A model generated the notes under the pieces. The model made no database searches and had not been told where the DNA came from. It saw only the letters and a program-made list of their open reading frames with translations. Shown here piece by piece: positions 35,471 to 44,149 of a DNA stretch of 64,000 nt. Within the stretch, counting starts at the first letter, position 1, and each line of letters begins with the position of its first letter. The DNA is taken from NCBI RefSeq assembly GCF_003344865.1, contig NZ_CP031165.1:5275910-5339909 (forward strand). The letters are read 5' to 3'. The translations under genes were made by a program, and so were the position numbers. The DNA comes from Euzebya pacifica. GTDB lineage: Bacteria > Actinomycetota > Nitriliruptoria > Euzebyales > Euzebyaceae.

Positions 35471-37099
35471 CTAACGAGGGTGGATGGTCACCGGCAGGTC
35501 GTCGGTCGGCTCCGGCAGCGCCTTCCACCCCATCTCCGGTTCGTAGCCGGGTGCCACCTCGAACCGGCGGGTCAGCAGCAGGCGGTGCCACATCGCCTTG
35601 GTCTCCAGCTGGGCGAAGGCGAACCCGATGCACTTGTGGGCGCCGGCGCCGAACGGGTAGTAGAGGTGCTTGTGCTGCTTGTGCTCCTCCCGGCCCTCCT
35701 CGAAGCGGCCCGGGTCGAAGGTGTCGGGGTCGGTCCAGTACTCCGGCAGGCGGTGGGTGGCCGGGTTCATGACCGCGATCCACGTGCCCTCCGGGATGTA
35801 GTAGTCGCCCAACGCCGTGTCCCGGACGGCCTGGCGGACCATCACGGGGACGGGCGGCCACAACCGCATGACCTCGTTCATCACCAGCTCGATGGCGGTC
35901 AGGGACTTGAGGTCCTCGGGCCGCAGCGGCCCGTCGCCGAGCGCGGCGGACTCCGCGTACGCCCGCTCCTGCCACTCGGGGTGGGCGGCGAAGCCCCAGG
36001 CCATCATCGCCATGGCCAGCGTGGTGGTGTCGTGGGCCGCGAACCACATGAAGTTCATGTGGCGCACGATCTCCTCGTCGGTGAACGCCGAGCCGTCGTC
36101 GTCGCGTGCATGGACCATGGCCGAGAACAGGTCGTCCCCGTCACCGGCCCGCTTGTCGTCGAGCTGCGACCGCAGCCACCGCGTGACGTCGTCGTAGCCG
36201 TTGCGTCCCCGCCCCCAAAGCGACCCGGGCAGGTCCATGCGGAGGAACTCCGTGGCCGCCCGCGGCTGGGCGTGGAACCCTGCGAGCAGGTGGTCGCGGC
36301 TGGGCCGGTCCAGCTCGACGCCGAGGAACACGTCGGCAGCAACCCGCATCGCCAGGTCCTTCATGCGCTGGTACAGCGTGGTCGGCCCTTCGGTCGGCCA
36401 CGAGGCGTCGAGGTCGGCGGAGATGCGGCGGTCCATTCCCTCCAGGTAGCCCCGCAGGCGCTTCGGGGTGAAGGCCGACTGCATGATCCGACGGTGGTCG
36501 AGGTGCTCCTGGAAGCTCAGCAGCATCAGCCCGCGGTCGAAGAACTTGCCGATCAGCTCCTGCCAGCCGTCGTTGGAGAAGTCCTTGTCGGCGTTGACGA
36601 GGATCTGTCCGGCCTCGTCGGGGCCCATGACGAACACCGCCCGGCGCCCGGCCAGCTGCTGCCAGAAGACCGGGCCGAAGCGTTCGTTGGACTCCATCAG
36701 CCAGCGGACGCGGTCGCCGGTCAGGTCGCGAATGCAGCCCAGCACCGGATCCCCGGCGTGGCCGGGAACCGGACGCAGGCCGCTGCCGACGGGTGGTGCG
36801 GCGAGGCTGTGTTCGTACGGCAGCGCGATGTCGCGCGTCCAGGACACCACCGAGGACGGGGTCGCCTCGCGGACCACGCCGAGAACCTGACCGGGGGCCT
36901 TGACGAGGAACCGACCGGTCGCACGGACACGTCGCGCGGTGTGTCGCGCACCGTCGCGAGCCCGGTCGACCGGTCCCGTTCCGATGCTCGGTCCGACCGG
37001 ACGCGGCCGGGGGGCGGCCACTGCGCCGTCGCTGGGGGACGTCGGTGCGTCCCCGGACGTGTCGGCTGACGGGTCGAGCGGGGCGGTGGGTACGGACAT
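35471..37099 (-). CDS. Cytochrome P450
   Basis: A 542-residue P450 with an unusually long N-terminus (about 110 residues, Pro/Arg-rich, no membrane helix). The oxygen-activation motif AAHDTT (I-helix), NEVMR (ExxR), and heme loop FGAGAHKCIG (Cys490) are all present. It resembles CYP families that hydroxylate lipids or terpenoids, but the substrate cannot be inferred. The start at ATG 37099 is supported by the position of the divergent promoter region. It needs separate ferredoxin partners, none of which are in the window. Confidence 0.92.
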   Translation of the reverse strand: MSVPTAPLDPSADTSGDAPTSPSDGAVAAPRPRPVGPSIGTGPVDRARDGARHTARRVRATGRFLVKAPGQVLGVVREATPSSVVSWTRDIALPYEHSLAAPPVGSGLRPVPGHAGDPVLGCIRDLTGDRVRWLMESNERFGPVFWQQLAGRRAVFVMGPDEAGQILVNADKDFSNDGWQELIGKFFDRGLMLLSFQEHLDHRRIMQSAFTPKRLRGYLEGMDRRISADLDASWPTEGPTTLYQRMKDLAMRVAADVFLGVELDRPSRDHLLAGFHAQPRAATEFLRMDLPGSLWGRGRNGYDDVTRWLRSQLDDKRAGDGDDLFSAMVHARDDDGSAFTDEEIVRHMNFMWFAAHDTTTLAMAMMAWGFAAHPEWQERAYAESAALGDGPLRPEDLKSLTAIELVMNEVMRLWPPVPVMVRQAVRDTALGDYYIPEGTWIAVMNPATHRLPEYWTDPDTFDPGRFEEGREEHKQHKHLYYPFGAGAHKCIGFAFAQLETKAMWHRLLLTRRFEVAPGYEPEMGWKALPEPTDDLPVTIHPR

Positions 37100-37144
37100 C
37101 GGTTCGGCTCCTCGGGCGTGGACCCCAACCGTAACCACCAGCGC

Positions 37145-37171
37145 TTTACAGATCAAGGGTGTTTGTAAAGT
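37145..37171. promoter_or_regulatory. Inverted repeat in the P450/permease divergent region
   Basis: CTTTACA (37145-37151) and TGTAAAG (37165-37171) form a 7-N13-7 palindrome in one of the few AT-rich patches of the window. It lies 46 bp before the P450 start and 133 bp before the divergent permease. It is a good candidate for a dimeric repressor (TetR- or MarR-like) operator. Confidence 0.55.
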
Positions 37172-37303
37172 CGGCCCTCGCGTCAGAAGTTGTGGCAACG
37201 CCGGGGTCGCAACGAACCTAGACTCACCGTCGATGGGTGCCCCCCGCCGGATCGGCGCCCGCTCCGCTGGCCAGCGATGGCCTGCTCGAGGGAGCGGACA
37301 CAG

Positions 37304-38224
37304 GTGAACGCGAGGTCCTTCGCCACTCGGCTGGTCTGGACCGTCGTCTCCATGCTGGCGTTCCTGACGGTGATGCACGCGGTGTTCTACCTGCTGCCCG
37401 GCGACCCCGTTCGTGCGCTCTTCGGGTTCCGTTCCCCCGGCGAGGAGCTGCTGTCGGAGCTGCGCGAGGCGTTCCGGCTCGACGACCCCTATCCCGTGCA
37501 GCTCGGCCGTTACCTGGCCGGGCTCGTGACGGGCGATCTCGGCCCGGTCTACCGCCTCTCGCCCAACGGGTTGTCCGCCTCCGGTACCACGGTCAGCGGC
37601 GTGGTCTGGGCGTCAGTGCCGTCCACGCTGCGCATGGTGGGACTCGCCGTCGTGCTGCAGACCGCCGTCGGCACCGCCCTCAGCGGCGTGCTCTCGGGCG
37701 TGTCCGGACGTCGAGCGGTCGCGTTCAAGGCCGGGGTGGCGCTGCTGATCGCCGTGCCGTCCTTCGTGCTTGCGAGCCTTGCCCAGATCGGCGTGCCGTG
37801 GCTGGTCGACGCGCTCGGACTGCTGGCCGGCGCCGCGTTCCTGGCAGCCGTCCCGAGCGGCATGGTCGCCCTGATCGGCTATCCGTTGGTCCGCGACACC
37901 CGACGGTCGGACTTCGCCCGCCGCGCGTTCGCCAGCGGCATGTCCGATCGGCGAGTGCGGTGGATCCACACCATGCGCCCCACCATGGGGACCATGGTGA
38001 CCCTGGGCGCGGCCGAGACCGGCAACCTGCTGACCGCCGCCGTGCTGGTCGAGCCGATCCTGGGGCGGCAGGGGCTCGGGTCGGTGCTGATCGCCGCGAT
38101 GAACGCCAGGCAGGGGCCGACGATCCTCGGGGCTGTGGGCACGGCGTTCGTGCTGGTCGCCACCATGAACCTCGCGGCCGACCTCCTGACGATGCGGCTG
38201 GACCCCCGCATCGACGCGCTGTAG
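37304..38224 (+). CDS. Orphan ABC-type peptide/nickel permease (DppB type)
   Basis: A 306-residue membrane protein of the DppB/OppB family: N-terminal helix followed by the LPGDPVRALFG motif typical of DppB, then about five further helices and the cytoplasmic EAA-like segment FARRAFASGMSDRRVRWIHTMRPT. GAAETGNLLTAAVLVEPILGRQGLGSVLIAAM is the conserved end. The second permease, ATPases and binding protein that normally complete the importer are absent. GTG 37304 has GGAG at about 9 nt. The stop is adjacent to the GTG of the kinase gene, so the two are co-translated. Confidence 0.85.
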   Translation: MNARSFATRLVWTVVSMLAFLTVMHAVFYLLPGDPVRALFGFRSPGEELLSELREAFRLDDPYPVQLGRYLAGLVTGDLGPVYRLSPNGLSASGTTVSGVVWASVPSTLRMVGLAVVLQTAVGTALSGVLSGVSGRRAVAFKAGVALLIAVPSFVLASLAQIGVPWLVDALGLLAGAAFLAAVPSGMVALIGYPLVRDTRRSDFARRAFASGMSDRRVRWIHTMRPTMGTMVTLGAAETGNLLTAAVLVEPILGRQGLGSVLIAAMNARQGPTILGAVGTAFVLVATMNLAADLLTMRLDPRIDAL

Positions 38225-39703
38225 GTGTCGATCCGCGACGACCTGCCCCGGACCGTTCGTCGGACGGTCCAGCTGTCGGCGCTTCCGGTGGGGTCGATCG
38301 GCGACAAGTTGGTGGGACTGTCCCGGCGGGTCGGAGGGGCAGATGCCGACACCGTCCGAGCCGACCTGCGCCAGCGCGCGGCCGACCGGATGCGATCGGT
38401 CCTCGGTGATGCGAAGGGTGGTGCGCTGAAGGCCGGCCAGCTGCTGTCGACGGTGGACGCCCTCTTCCCCGCTGACCCCGACGCGACCTGGGCACGTGCC
38501 CTCGCGGCGTTGCCCGCCGACAACCCTGCCCTGCCGTTCGCGCTGGTCGAGCCGGTGCTGGCGGCCGAGCTGGGCGACCGCTGGCGACGCCGGTTCGACA
38601 CGTTCGAGGAACGAGCGGTGGCGGCGGCCTCCATCGGGCAGGTCCACCGGGCCACGTTGCCCGACGGCCGCGCGGTGGCGGTCAAGGTGCAGTACCCCGA
38701 CGTCGCCGAGGCGCTGAAGGTCGACCTGGCGATCGTCTCGGTGATGACGCGGTTGGCCTCGACGGTGGCACCGGGAATGGCGTTGCCGCCGCTGGTTGCG
38801 GAGATGCGCGAGCGGCTGGTGGAGGAGCTGGACTACCGTCGCGAGGCCGATGTGCAACGGGCGTTCGCGACGGCCCACGCGGACAACCCCGGTGTGGTGA
38901 TCCCGGCGGTGCACCTCGCCACCCGCCGTGTGCTGGTGATGGACTGGCTGGACGGGATCCCGTTCACCGCGCTGGCCACAGGGGCCGTGTCGGGTTCTTG
39001 CGACGGGCGGCCCGCAACCCGACAAGCGGACGGCCACGACGTGGCCGAACGGCACCGCATGTCGGGCAACGACGACGGGCGGCCCGAAACCCGACACGCC
39101 GTCGACCACGCCGTCGACCAGGGCACGAGGGACGCGGCCGGGCGGGCGTGGACGCGGTTCCTCCTGTCGGGGCCGGAGCTGGCCGGCTGGCTGCACACCG
39201 ACCCGCACCCCGGCAACTTCCGCTGGTTCCCACCGGAGGGCCAGGACCGCGACCCCGACGACCCCCGGTCCGGGCGGCTGGGCGTGCTGGACTTCGGGTC
39301 GGCGCTGCCCATGCCCGACGGCATGCCTCGCACGTTCGGCCGGCTCATCTCCCTCCTCCGGGAGGAGGACGCCGAGACCACCCTCGCGGGGCTCCGGGCC
39401 GAGGGGTTCGTGCGACCCGGGGCCGACGTCGACGCCGTCAAGCTGCGCGACTACCTGGCGCCGTTCTCCGAACCGAGCCGCCACGACACCTTCACGTTCT
39501 CACCGGAGTGGCTGCAGGGGCAGTTCGGCCGGCTGGGCGATCCCCGCAACCCCGACTTCGCGGTCGCCCTGCAGCTGACGATGCCGGCCGAGCACCTGTT
39601 CACCCACCGGGTGTGGCTCGGCATCGTCGGCGTCCTCTGCCGCCTGCACGCCACCCTCGACATCGAGGCCGATGTCCGCCGCTGGCTACCGGGGCTCGAG
39701 TAG
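38225..39703 (+). CDS. ABC1/UbiB-family atypical kinase with in-frame repeat insertion
   Basis: 492 residues. Conserved features: KGGALKAGQLLS (the KxGQ motif near 65), AAASIGQVHRATLPDGRAVAVKVQ (Ala-rich loop and catalytic Lys), EELDYRREADV, DPHPGNF (catalytic loop) and LDFGSA (metal site). UbiB-like kinases act on prenyl-lipid or quinone metabolism. Between DGIPFTALATGA and the helix before DPHPGNF a segment of about 45 residues (roughly 255-300) is encoded largely by two copies of a 37-nt palindromic element. The catalytic elements remain in frame. GTG 38225 abuts the stop of the permease gene. Confidence 0.9.
   Translation: MSIRDDLPRTVRRTVQLSALPVGSIGDKLVGLSRRVGGADADTVRADLRQRAADRMRSVLGDAKGGALKAGQLLSTVDALFPADPDATWARALAALPADNPALPFALVEPVLAAELGDRWRRRFDTFEERAVAAASIGQVHRATLPDGRAVAVKVQYPDVAEALKVDLAIVSVMTRLASTVAPGMALPPLVAEMRERLVEELDYRREADVQRAFATAHADNPGVVIPAVHLATRRVLVMDWLDGIPFTALATGAVSGSCDGRPATRQADGHDVAERHRMSGNDDGRPETRHAVDHAVDQGTRDAAGRAWTRFLLSGPELAGWLHTDPHPGNFRWFPPEGQDRDPDDPRSGRLGVLDFGSALPMPDGMPRTFGRLISLLREEDAETTLAGLRAEGFVRPGADVDAVKLRDYLAPFSEPSRHDTFTFSPEWLQGQFGRLGDPRNPDFAVALQLTMPAEHLFTHRVWLGIVGVLCRLHATLDIEADVRRWLPGLE
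38988..39096. repeat. Two 37-nt palindromic elements within the kinase gene
   Basis: Elements at 38988-39024 and 39060-39096, 72 nt apart (24 codons). Both have the layout TGTCGGG-N6-CGACGGGCGGCCC-N4-CCCGACA. Their arms pair perfectly over 7-9 bp. They are read in the same frame: the encoded peptides are SGSCDGRPATRQ and SGNDDGRPETRH. Between them lies CGGCCAC-GAC-GTGGCCG, another hairpin. A third copy is at 44107-44143. Confidence 0.85.
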
Positions 39704-39726
39704 CCGCGGATACATCGGGCGGGGGG

Positions 39727-40398
39727 TCAGGTCCACAGGCCGGGTCGCTCGGCATCGACCCACCGGTACAGCAGGTCGCGTCCGGCCAGCTCGGCGTCGA
39801 CCTCCGACCGTGGCAGGCCGTCGCGGAACTGCTGGATGTGCCGCAGCTCGTGGCCCAGCACGAAGACGATGTCGTCCTCCGGCAGGGCGATTATCGTCGG
39901 GCCGGCCGTCTTGGCTCGGTGGTAGGTCCGCTCGGCCGGCAGCTGCCCTTCGGCCACGACCTGCGGCACCTTCAGGGTGACCAGGTACCGGGTGCCGACG
40001 GGGAGGCTCTTCGGGAACGGGACACCGTCGTAGGCCCGCCCGCTGACCCAGTACCGCGTGCGGTCCAGCGGCACGATCCGGCTGCCACCGCGACACAGCT
40101 CGAGGTCACGCTTGCGGCGGTACAGATGGCCGGGGCCAACCGCCGCCCCCTCGACGTAGGACTCGTCGGCGTTGTGGCGCAGCGGGCAGTCGGGCCGCCA
40201 GCACTGGGTGAACCAAACCCGTTTTACCCCGTGCCGCTTGACGTTGATCGCCACCCCCGTCAGGTCGAACGGGATCATGTCCAGGGCCGCCTCGACCACC
40301 CGGTCGACGTCGACGGGGAGGGTGTGGACGACGCTGAGGTGCGGTCCGGCCGACGAGCGGCCGGCCGAGCCGATCGAGGGTCGTGGTGCTCGTGCCAT
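39727..40398 (-). CDS. Putative zincin-like protein, family not recognised
   Basis: A 223-residue protein with no signal peptide. Near the C-terminus, VFVLGHELRHIQQFRDGLPRSEVDAE holds HExxH (His183, Glu184, His187) followed by Glu199/Glu203, the spacing of a gluzincin-type third ligand. Several cysteines are in the middle (CWRPDCPL, 66-72; LCRGG, 101-105). The N-terminal half is beta-rich. Possible metallopeptidase of short-range substrate, or a non-proteolytic zinc protein. I cannot assign a family by eye. Confidence 0.65.
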   Translation of the reverse strand: MARAPRPSIGSAGRSSAGPHLSVVHTLPVDVDRVVEAALDMIPFDLTGVAINVKRHGVKRVWFTQCWRPDCPLRHNADESYVEGAAVGPGHLYRRKRDLELCRGGSRIVPLDRTRYWVSGRAYDGVPFPKSLPVGTRYLVTLKVPQVVAEGQLPAERTYHRAKTAGPTIIALPEDDIVFVLGHELRHIQQFRDGLPRSEVDAELAGRDLLYRWVDAERPGLWT

Positions 40399-40457
40399 GT
40401 CTGCACCCTGTCACGACCCTGTGACGTCCGCCGCACGTCCTGCGGCGGACCTGTGGA

Positions 40458-42383
40458 TTACGGCTTCGGCCAGTCAGAGAAGACCGTGTCGCCGGCCGCG
40501 ACGTCGACCAGCGGCAGGTGCAGGACGGTGCCGTCGAAGTCGTCCCCGCCGAGGAAGACGTTCGTGAAGCCGCCGGGGTTGCCGGGCAGCGCCCACACCG
40601 TGTTGGAGGACTGCAGGATCATGCCGATGCGGTGGCCCGCCGGGACGACGTAGTCCTCGGGCAGGAACTCCACGTCGGCGCGGAACATGCCGCTCGGCGC
40701 ACCGGCCGAGGACTCCAGCCCCTCGCGGTAGTCCACGTTCAGGAAGCCGCGCTGGATGGTCTTGTATCGGTCGTTGGCGTCGATGTCGACCAGGATGGGG
40801 GTGATGTGGGTGCCGGAGATCGGGCCCAGCAGGGAGAAGTAGCCCTCGAGGACCGCCGAGCCGGCGATGCGGACGTCCCGGCCCAGCGGGGTCGTGGAGA
40901 ACGCCAGGGAGTAGTAGCCCTGCCCACCGAGCACGGCGGCCTTCTCGCCGTCGTTGGACCAGGGGTCGGTGCGGGAGATCTCCTCCGTCGAGGTGCCCGT
41001 GTCCAGCCACCCGGAGGTCGCGCCGTAGCTGCCCGAGCGTCCGGCCAGCGGACCGGCGAAGGCGTTGGTGTAGGACAGCTCGCCCACCTCACCGGTGCCG
41101 GGGCCGGGGATGCAGACCGGCGTGCAGTCGAGGTCCTGCTCGTAGGTGCGGTTGAGGAACAGCGAGGTGGTCTGGGTGGTGGCCGGTGGCCAGGTCTCGG
41201 AGAACGCGACCACACCGCCGCCGGAGGTCGTCTCGGTCTGGGAGCGCACGTGGGGGAAGCTCTCCACGACCGTCGCCCCTGCGTCCGCCGCGCTGCCCTC
41301 CAGCAGGTGGGCCCGCCAGAAGTTGTCGCGGAGCGTGGTGTAGCCGTCGCCGCTGCCGTTGGCGTGGCGGGACTGCGTCATCCACATCCGCAGGTCGAAC
41401 CCGTTCCCCTCGACCACGTCCGGCGTGGTGGGGTCGTCGGCGTACGGCGCGAGGGCCTCGTACAGGTACGTCGCCTCGTACTGCTTGACGTTGTAGTCGT
41501 TCCAGCCGTGGACGATCAGGGTGTTGGTCGTCCAGTCCTCGGCGTGGGTGGTGAAGTCCCGCTCGACCCAGAAGTCGGTGTAGTCGGGGTTGCGGCTGTA
41601 GGCCTGCATCTCGTGCTCGACGGCGTCGCACTCCGCAGCGCGGTCGGTGATCGACTCGGGCTCGTCGAGGTGGACGGTGTCCCCGAAGCCGTGGTCGAAC
41701 AGCAGCGGGGTGTCGAAGCCCTCGTCGGTCGCGGACTCGGAGTTGAGGAAGAAGCGCGCACCGTCCGAGTAGGCGTAGCCGTACCAGTGGCTGATCGCGG
41801 CGATGGGCACGATGGCCTTCAGCGGGGTGGTGCCGTCGGCGTCGATGGACGAACCGCGCTCGTCGGTCCACATGTCGAGCGGGGCGCCGGCGACCATGTT
41901 GGCCGTGGTGCCGTCGTAGGAGACGCCGGTCAGGCCGACCCGGCCGTTGCTCCAGTCCAGGAAGTTGCCGTCACGGTCGGGGATGTCGCCGGCCAGGAAA
42001 CGGATGGCGTCGACGCCGGCCTTCTGCTCGTTGTACCCGCCGTAGTCCCAGCAGCCGGTCGATCCCCGGGTGCCCAACACGTCGACGGCCGCCTCGGCGA
42101 TGCCCTCGGCCATCAGCCCGTTGCCGACGACCGTGCCCGTGCCCGTCGGGTCACCCAGGGTGTTGTAGGGCGACATGGACGCCTTGACGCCCTGGCCCGT
42201 GGCGTCGAAGGAGTCGTCGCGCCGGACCTCCACACGGATGTACTCCGTGGTGTCGTCGGGCAGGGTGGTCGGCACGTAGTGGACCGAGGTCACAGTGGCA
42301 GCCGACGACGGCAGCGCCGGAAGCACCAGCAGGGACAGCATGGCGAGGCCAGCGAGGAGGACACGAACGGGACGAGAGCTCAT
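40458..42383 (-). CDS. Secreted S15-type X-Pro dipeptidyl-peptidase
   Basis: 641 residues. A signal peptide (1-29, ending SSAA) leads to the alpha/beta hydrolase core with nucleophile elbow GVSYDG (Ser155), an acid in VHGWND and a histidine in SRHANGSGDG. The C-terminal jelly-roll (YFSLLGPISGTHITPILVDI, HRIGMILQSS) is the galactose-binding-like domain of PepX/CocE proteins. It should release X-Pro dipeptides or hydrolyse esters outside the cell. Its secretion and the other exported proteases here suggest growth on protein substrates. Confidence 0.9.
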   Translation of the reverse strand: MSSRPVRVLLAGLAMLSLLVLPALPSSAATVTSVHYVPTTLPDDTTEYIRVEVRRDDSFDATGQGVKASMSPYNTLGDPTGTGTVVGNGLMAEGIAEAAVDVLGTRGSTGCWDYGGYNEQKAGVDAIRFLAGDIPDRDGNFLDWSNGRVGLTGVSYDGTTANMVAGAPLDMWTDERGSSIDADGTTPLKAIVPIAAISHWYGYAYSDGARFFLNSESATDEGFDTPLLFDHGFGDTVHLDEPESITDRAAECDAVEHEMQAYSRNPDYTDFWVERDFTTHAEDWTTNTLIVHGWNDYNVKQYEATYLYEALAPYADDPTTPDVVEGNGFDLRMWMTQSRHANGSGDGYTTLRDNFWRAHLLEGSAADAGATVVESFPHVRSQTETTSGGGVVAFSETWPPATTQTTSLFLNRTYEQDLDCTPVCIPGPGTGEVGELSYTNAFAGPLAGRSGSYGATSGWLDTGTSTEEISRTDPWSNDGEKAAVLGGQGYYSLAFSTTPLGRDVRIAGSAVLEGYFSLLGPISGTHITPILVDIDANDRYKTIQRGFLNVDYREGLESSAGAPSGMFRADVEFLPEDYVVPAGHRIGMILQSSNTVWALPGNPGGFTNVFLGGDDFDGTVLHLPLVDVAAGDTVFSDWPKP

Positions 42384-42454
42384 GCGCCTACTGTTCGCGG
42401 TCCACCGACCGGATTCCTGCTGACCGGTCGAGCAAACGAGGAGGAGGAACGACG

Positions 42455-43492
42455 GTGCGCGGAGTGGTGTTCCAGGGTCCCGAACGGGTCGAGGTCGCAG
42501 AGGTCCCCGACCCGCGGGTGGTCGAGCCGACCGACGCGGTGATCGCGGTGACCCGTGCCGGCCTGTGCGGTTCGGACCTGCACCCGTGGACCGGTACCGA
42601 ACCCGCTGCGGCCGGGGTCGTGTGCGGGCACGAGGCCGTCGGCCGAGTCGTCGCCGTGGGCGCCGACGTCCGCACGGTCACACCCGGGGACGACGTCATC
42701 GCCTGCTTCACCACCTCGTGCGGACGCTGTGGCCCGTGCAGGGAGGGGTTGACCGCCCGGTGCGTGCACGGCCAGCTGCTCGGGTGGGCCCCGCCCGGCC
42801 GGCCCGCCGAGGGGCTGCACGGCGCGCAGGCGCAGCTGCTGCGGGTGCCGCTGGCCGACGGGACGCTCGTCCATCGCCCGGGCGACATCAGCGACGACGC
42901 CGCGGTGCTGCTGGCCGACAACGCCCCGACCGCCTGGTACGCCGCCCGTCGGGCCGAGGTTGCCGACGGCGCCCGCGTCGGCGTGATCGGTCTCGGCGCG
43001 GTCGGGCTGTGCGCGGTGGCGTCGTGTCTCGCGCTGGGTGCGTCGGCCGTCGTTGCGGTCGACCCGGTGCCCTCGCGCCGGGCTGCGGCCGATCGCCTCG
43101 GGGCCAGCACGAGCGCACCGGACGACGAGGGCCTCGTCGCTGCGGGGCTGGACGCCGTGATCGACGCCGCCGGGCCCCCGTCCGCGCAACGGCTGGCCGC
43201 CGCGATGGTCCGCCCCGGTGGCATCGTGTCGATCATCGCGGTGCAGACGGCCGAGGCGTTCGGCATCTCTCCGGTCACCGCCTACGACCGAAACCTGACA
43301 ATCCGGGCGGGCCGTGCCCCGGTCAGGGCGATGCTGGAGGAGGTCCTGCCGGCGATCACCGCGGGCAGCCTCCGGTTGCCGGTCGAGGAGGTCGTGACCC
43401 ATCCGGGCCTGCCACTGGCCGACGCCCCCGAGGCCTACGCCCGGTTCGCCGCCCGCGAGGACCGGATGGTCAAGGTCACGTTCGCGCCCTGA
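42455..43492 (+). CDS. Zinc-dependent alcohol dehydrogenase-like oxidoreductase
   Basis: A 345-residue MDR-superfamily enzyme. Catalytic zinc ligands Cys38 (GLCGSD) and His59-Glu60 (GHE) are present. The structural zinc lobe uses Cys89, Cys92, Cys95 and Cys103. The Rossmann motif GLGAVG starts near 174, and VDPVPSRR suggests NAD rather than NADP preference. Substrate unknown. GTG 42455 has GAGGAGGAAC upstream. It is divergent from the S15 peptidase with a 71-bp shared promoter region. Confidence 0.9.
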   Translation: MRGVVFQGPERVEVAEVPDPRVVEPTDAVIAVTRAGLCGSDLHPWTGTEPAAAGVVCGHEAVGRVVAVGADVRTVTPGDDVIACFTTSCGRCGPCREGLTARCVHGQLLGWAPPGRPAEGLHGAQAQLLRVPLADGTLVHRPGDISDDAAVLLADNAPTAWYAARRAEVADGARVGVIGLGAVGLCAVASCLALGASAVVAVDPVPSRRAAADRLGASTSAPDDEGLVAAGLDAVIDAAGPPSAQRLAAAMVRPGGIVSIIAVQTAEAFGISPVTAYDRNLTIRAGRAPVRAMLEEVLPAITAGSLRLPVEEVVTHPGLPLADAPEAYARFAAREDRMVKVTFAP

Positions 43493-43496
43493 TCCT

Positions 43497-43551
43497 CGAC
43501 CGTCCAGGGCGCGAGGGGGGCCGGTCCGTGGACGGGGCGGATGGACGGTCG
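43497..43551 (+). terminator. Stem-loop after the dehydrogenase gene
   Basis: CGACCGTCC (43497-43505) pairs with GGACGGTCG (43543-43551), enclosing a GC-rich 37-nt loop, 4 nt after the stop codon. It may act as terminator or be a chance stem in GC-rich DNA. Confidence 0.4.
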
Positions 43552-43612
43552 GCCCGGCAGGGTGCATGCGGCGACGGTTACGATCGTGTGCCCGATCCGA
43601 CCGGAGCCATCG

Positions 43613-44086
43613 ATGTCTGCCGCCCCCGCCATGCCGACCGACCTGACGCTCGCGCTGGCCGACGCCGAGGGCCGCTGCATGGACGCCCACGGCGACGCGG
43701 CCGAGGTGCTGCTGCAGATGATCGGCAGGCTCGTCGCCAGGCACCACCCCGACGCGACGGGCCTGGCAGTGAGCCACCAGCCCCAGCGTTCCGGCTGGCA
43801 CGTCGTCTCCGTCGTCACCCGCCACGGGTCGGTGCCGTCGGGTCTGCCGGTCGCCGGACAGGAGCCGTCGGAGGCCCGTTGGATCGCGGGCCAGCTCGAC
43901 GTGCTGGTCACCCGCCTCGACGACCACCTGCGCGCGGTCGGCCGCACGCTGCCCGTCGACGACCCCAACGGCGGGCGACGCCTCCCCCTCCCCGGCATGG
44001 AGGCCCCGACCCTGCTGCTGTCGCTGGACATCACCGCCCCCGCACCCCGCACCTCGGCCGGCCCCACCCTCTTCGCCGCCAGCTGA
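43613..44086 (+). CDS. Small protein of unknown function
   Basis: A 157-residue soluble protein, mixed alpha/beta, with no motif I recognise. Conserved-looking stretches: EVLLQMIGRLVARHHPDA, EARWIAGQLDVLVTRLDDHL, PTLLLSLDITAPAP. A -10-like TACGAT at 43578-43583 precedes it. Start ATG 43613 chosen over an in-frame ATG at 43541 because codons before it read as Arg/Pro-rich non-coding-like sequence. Confidence 0.5.
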   Translation: MSAAPAMPTDLTLALADAEGRCMDAHGDAAEVLLQMIGRLVARHHPDATGLAVSHQPQRSGWHVVSVVTRHGSVPSGLPVAGQEPSEARWIAGQLDVLVTRLDDHLRAVGRTLPVDDPNGGRRLPLPGMEAPTLLLSLDITAPAPRTSAGPTLFAAS

Positions 44087-44106
44087 CCCAGCCCAACCCC
44101 GACGCT

Positions 44107-44143
44107 TGTCGGGCGATCACGACGGGCGGCCCACAACCCGACA
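44107..44143. repeat. Third copy of the 37-nt palindromic element
   Basis: TGTCGGG-N6-CGACGGGCGGCCC-N4-CCCGACA, identical in length and in its 27 constant positions to the two copies in the kinase gene. Here it is intergenic, between two convergent genes, 6 nt before the stop codon of the glycosyltransferase, where it could act as a bidirectional terminator. Confidence 0.8.
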
Positions 44144-44149
44144 CGCGGG

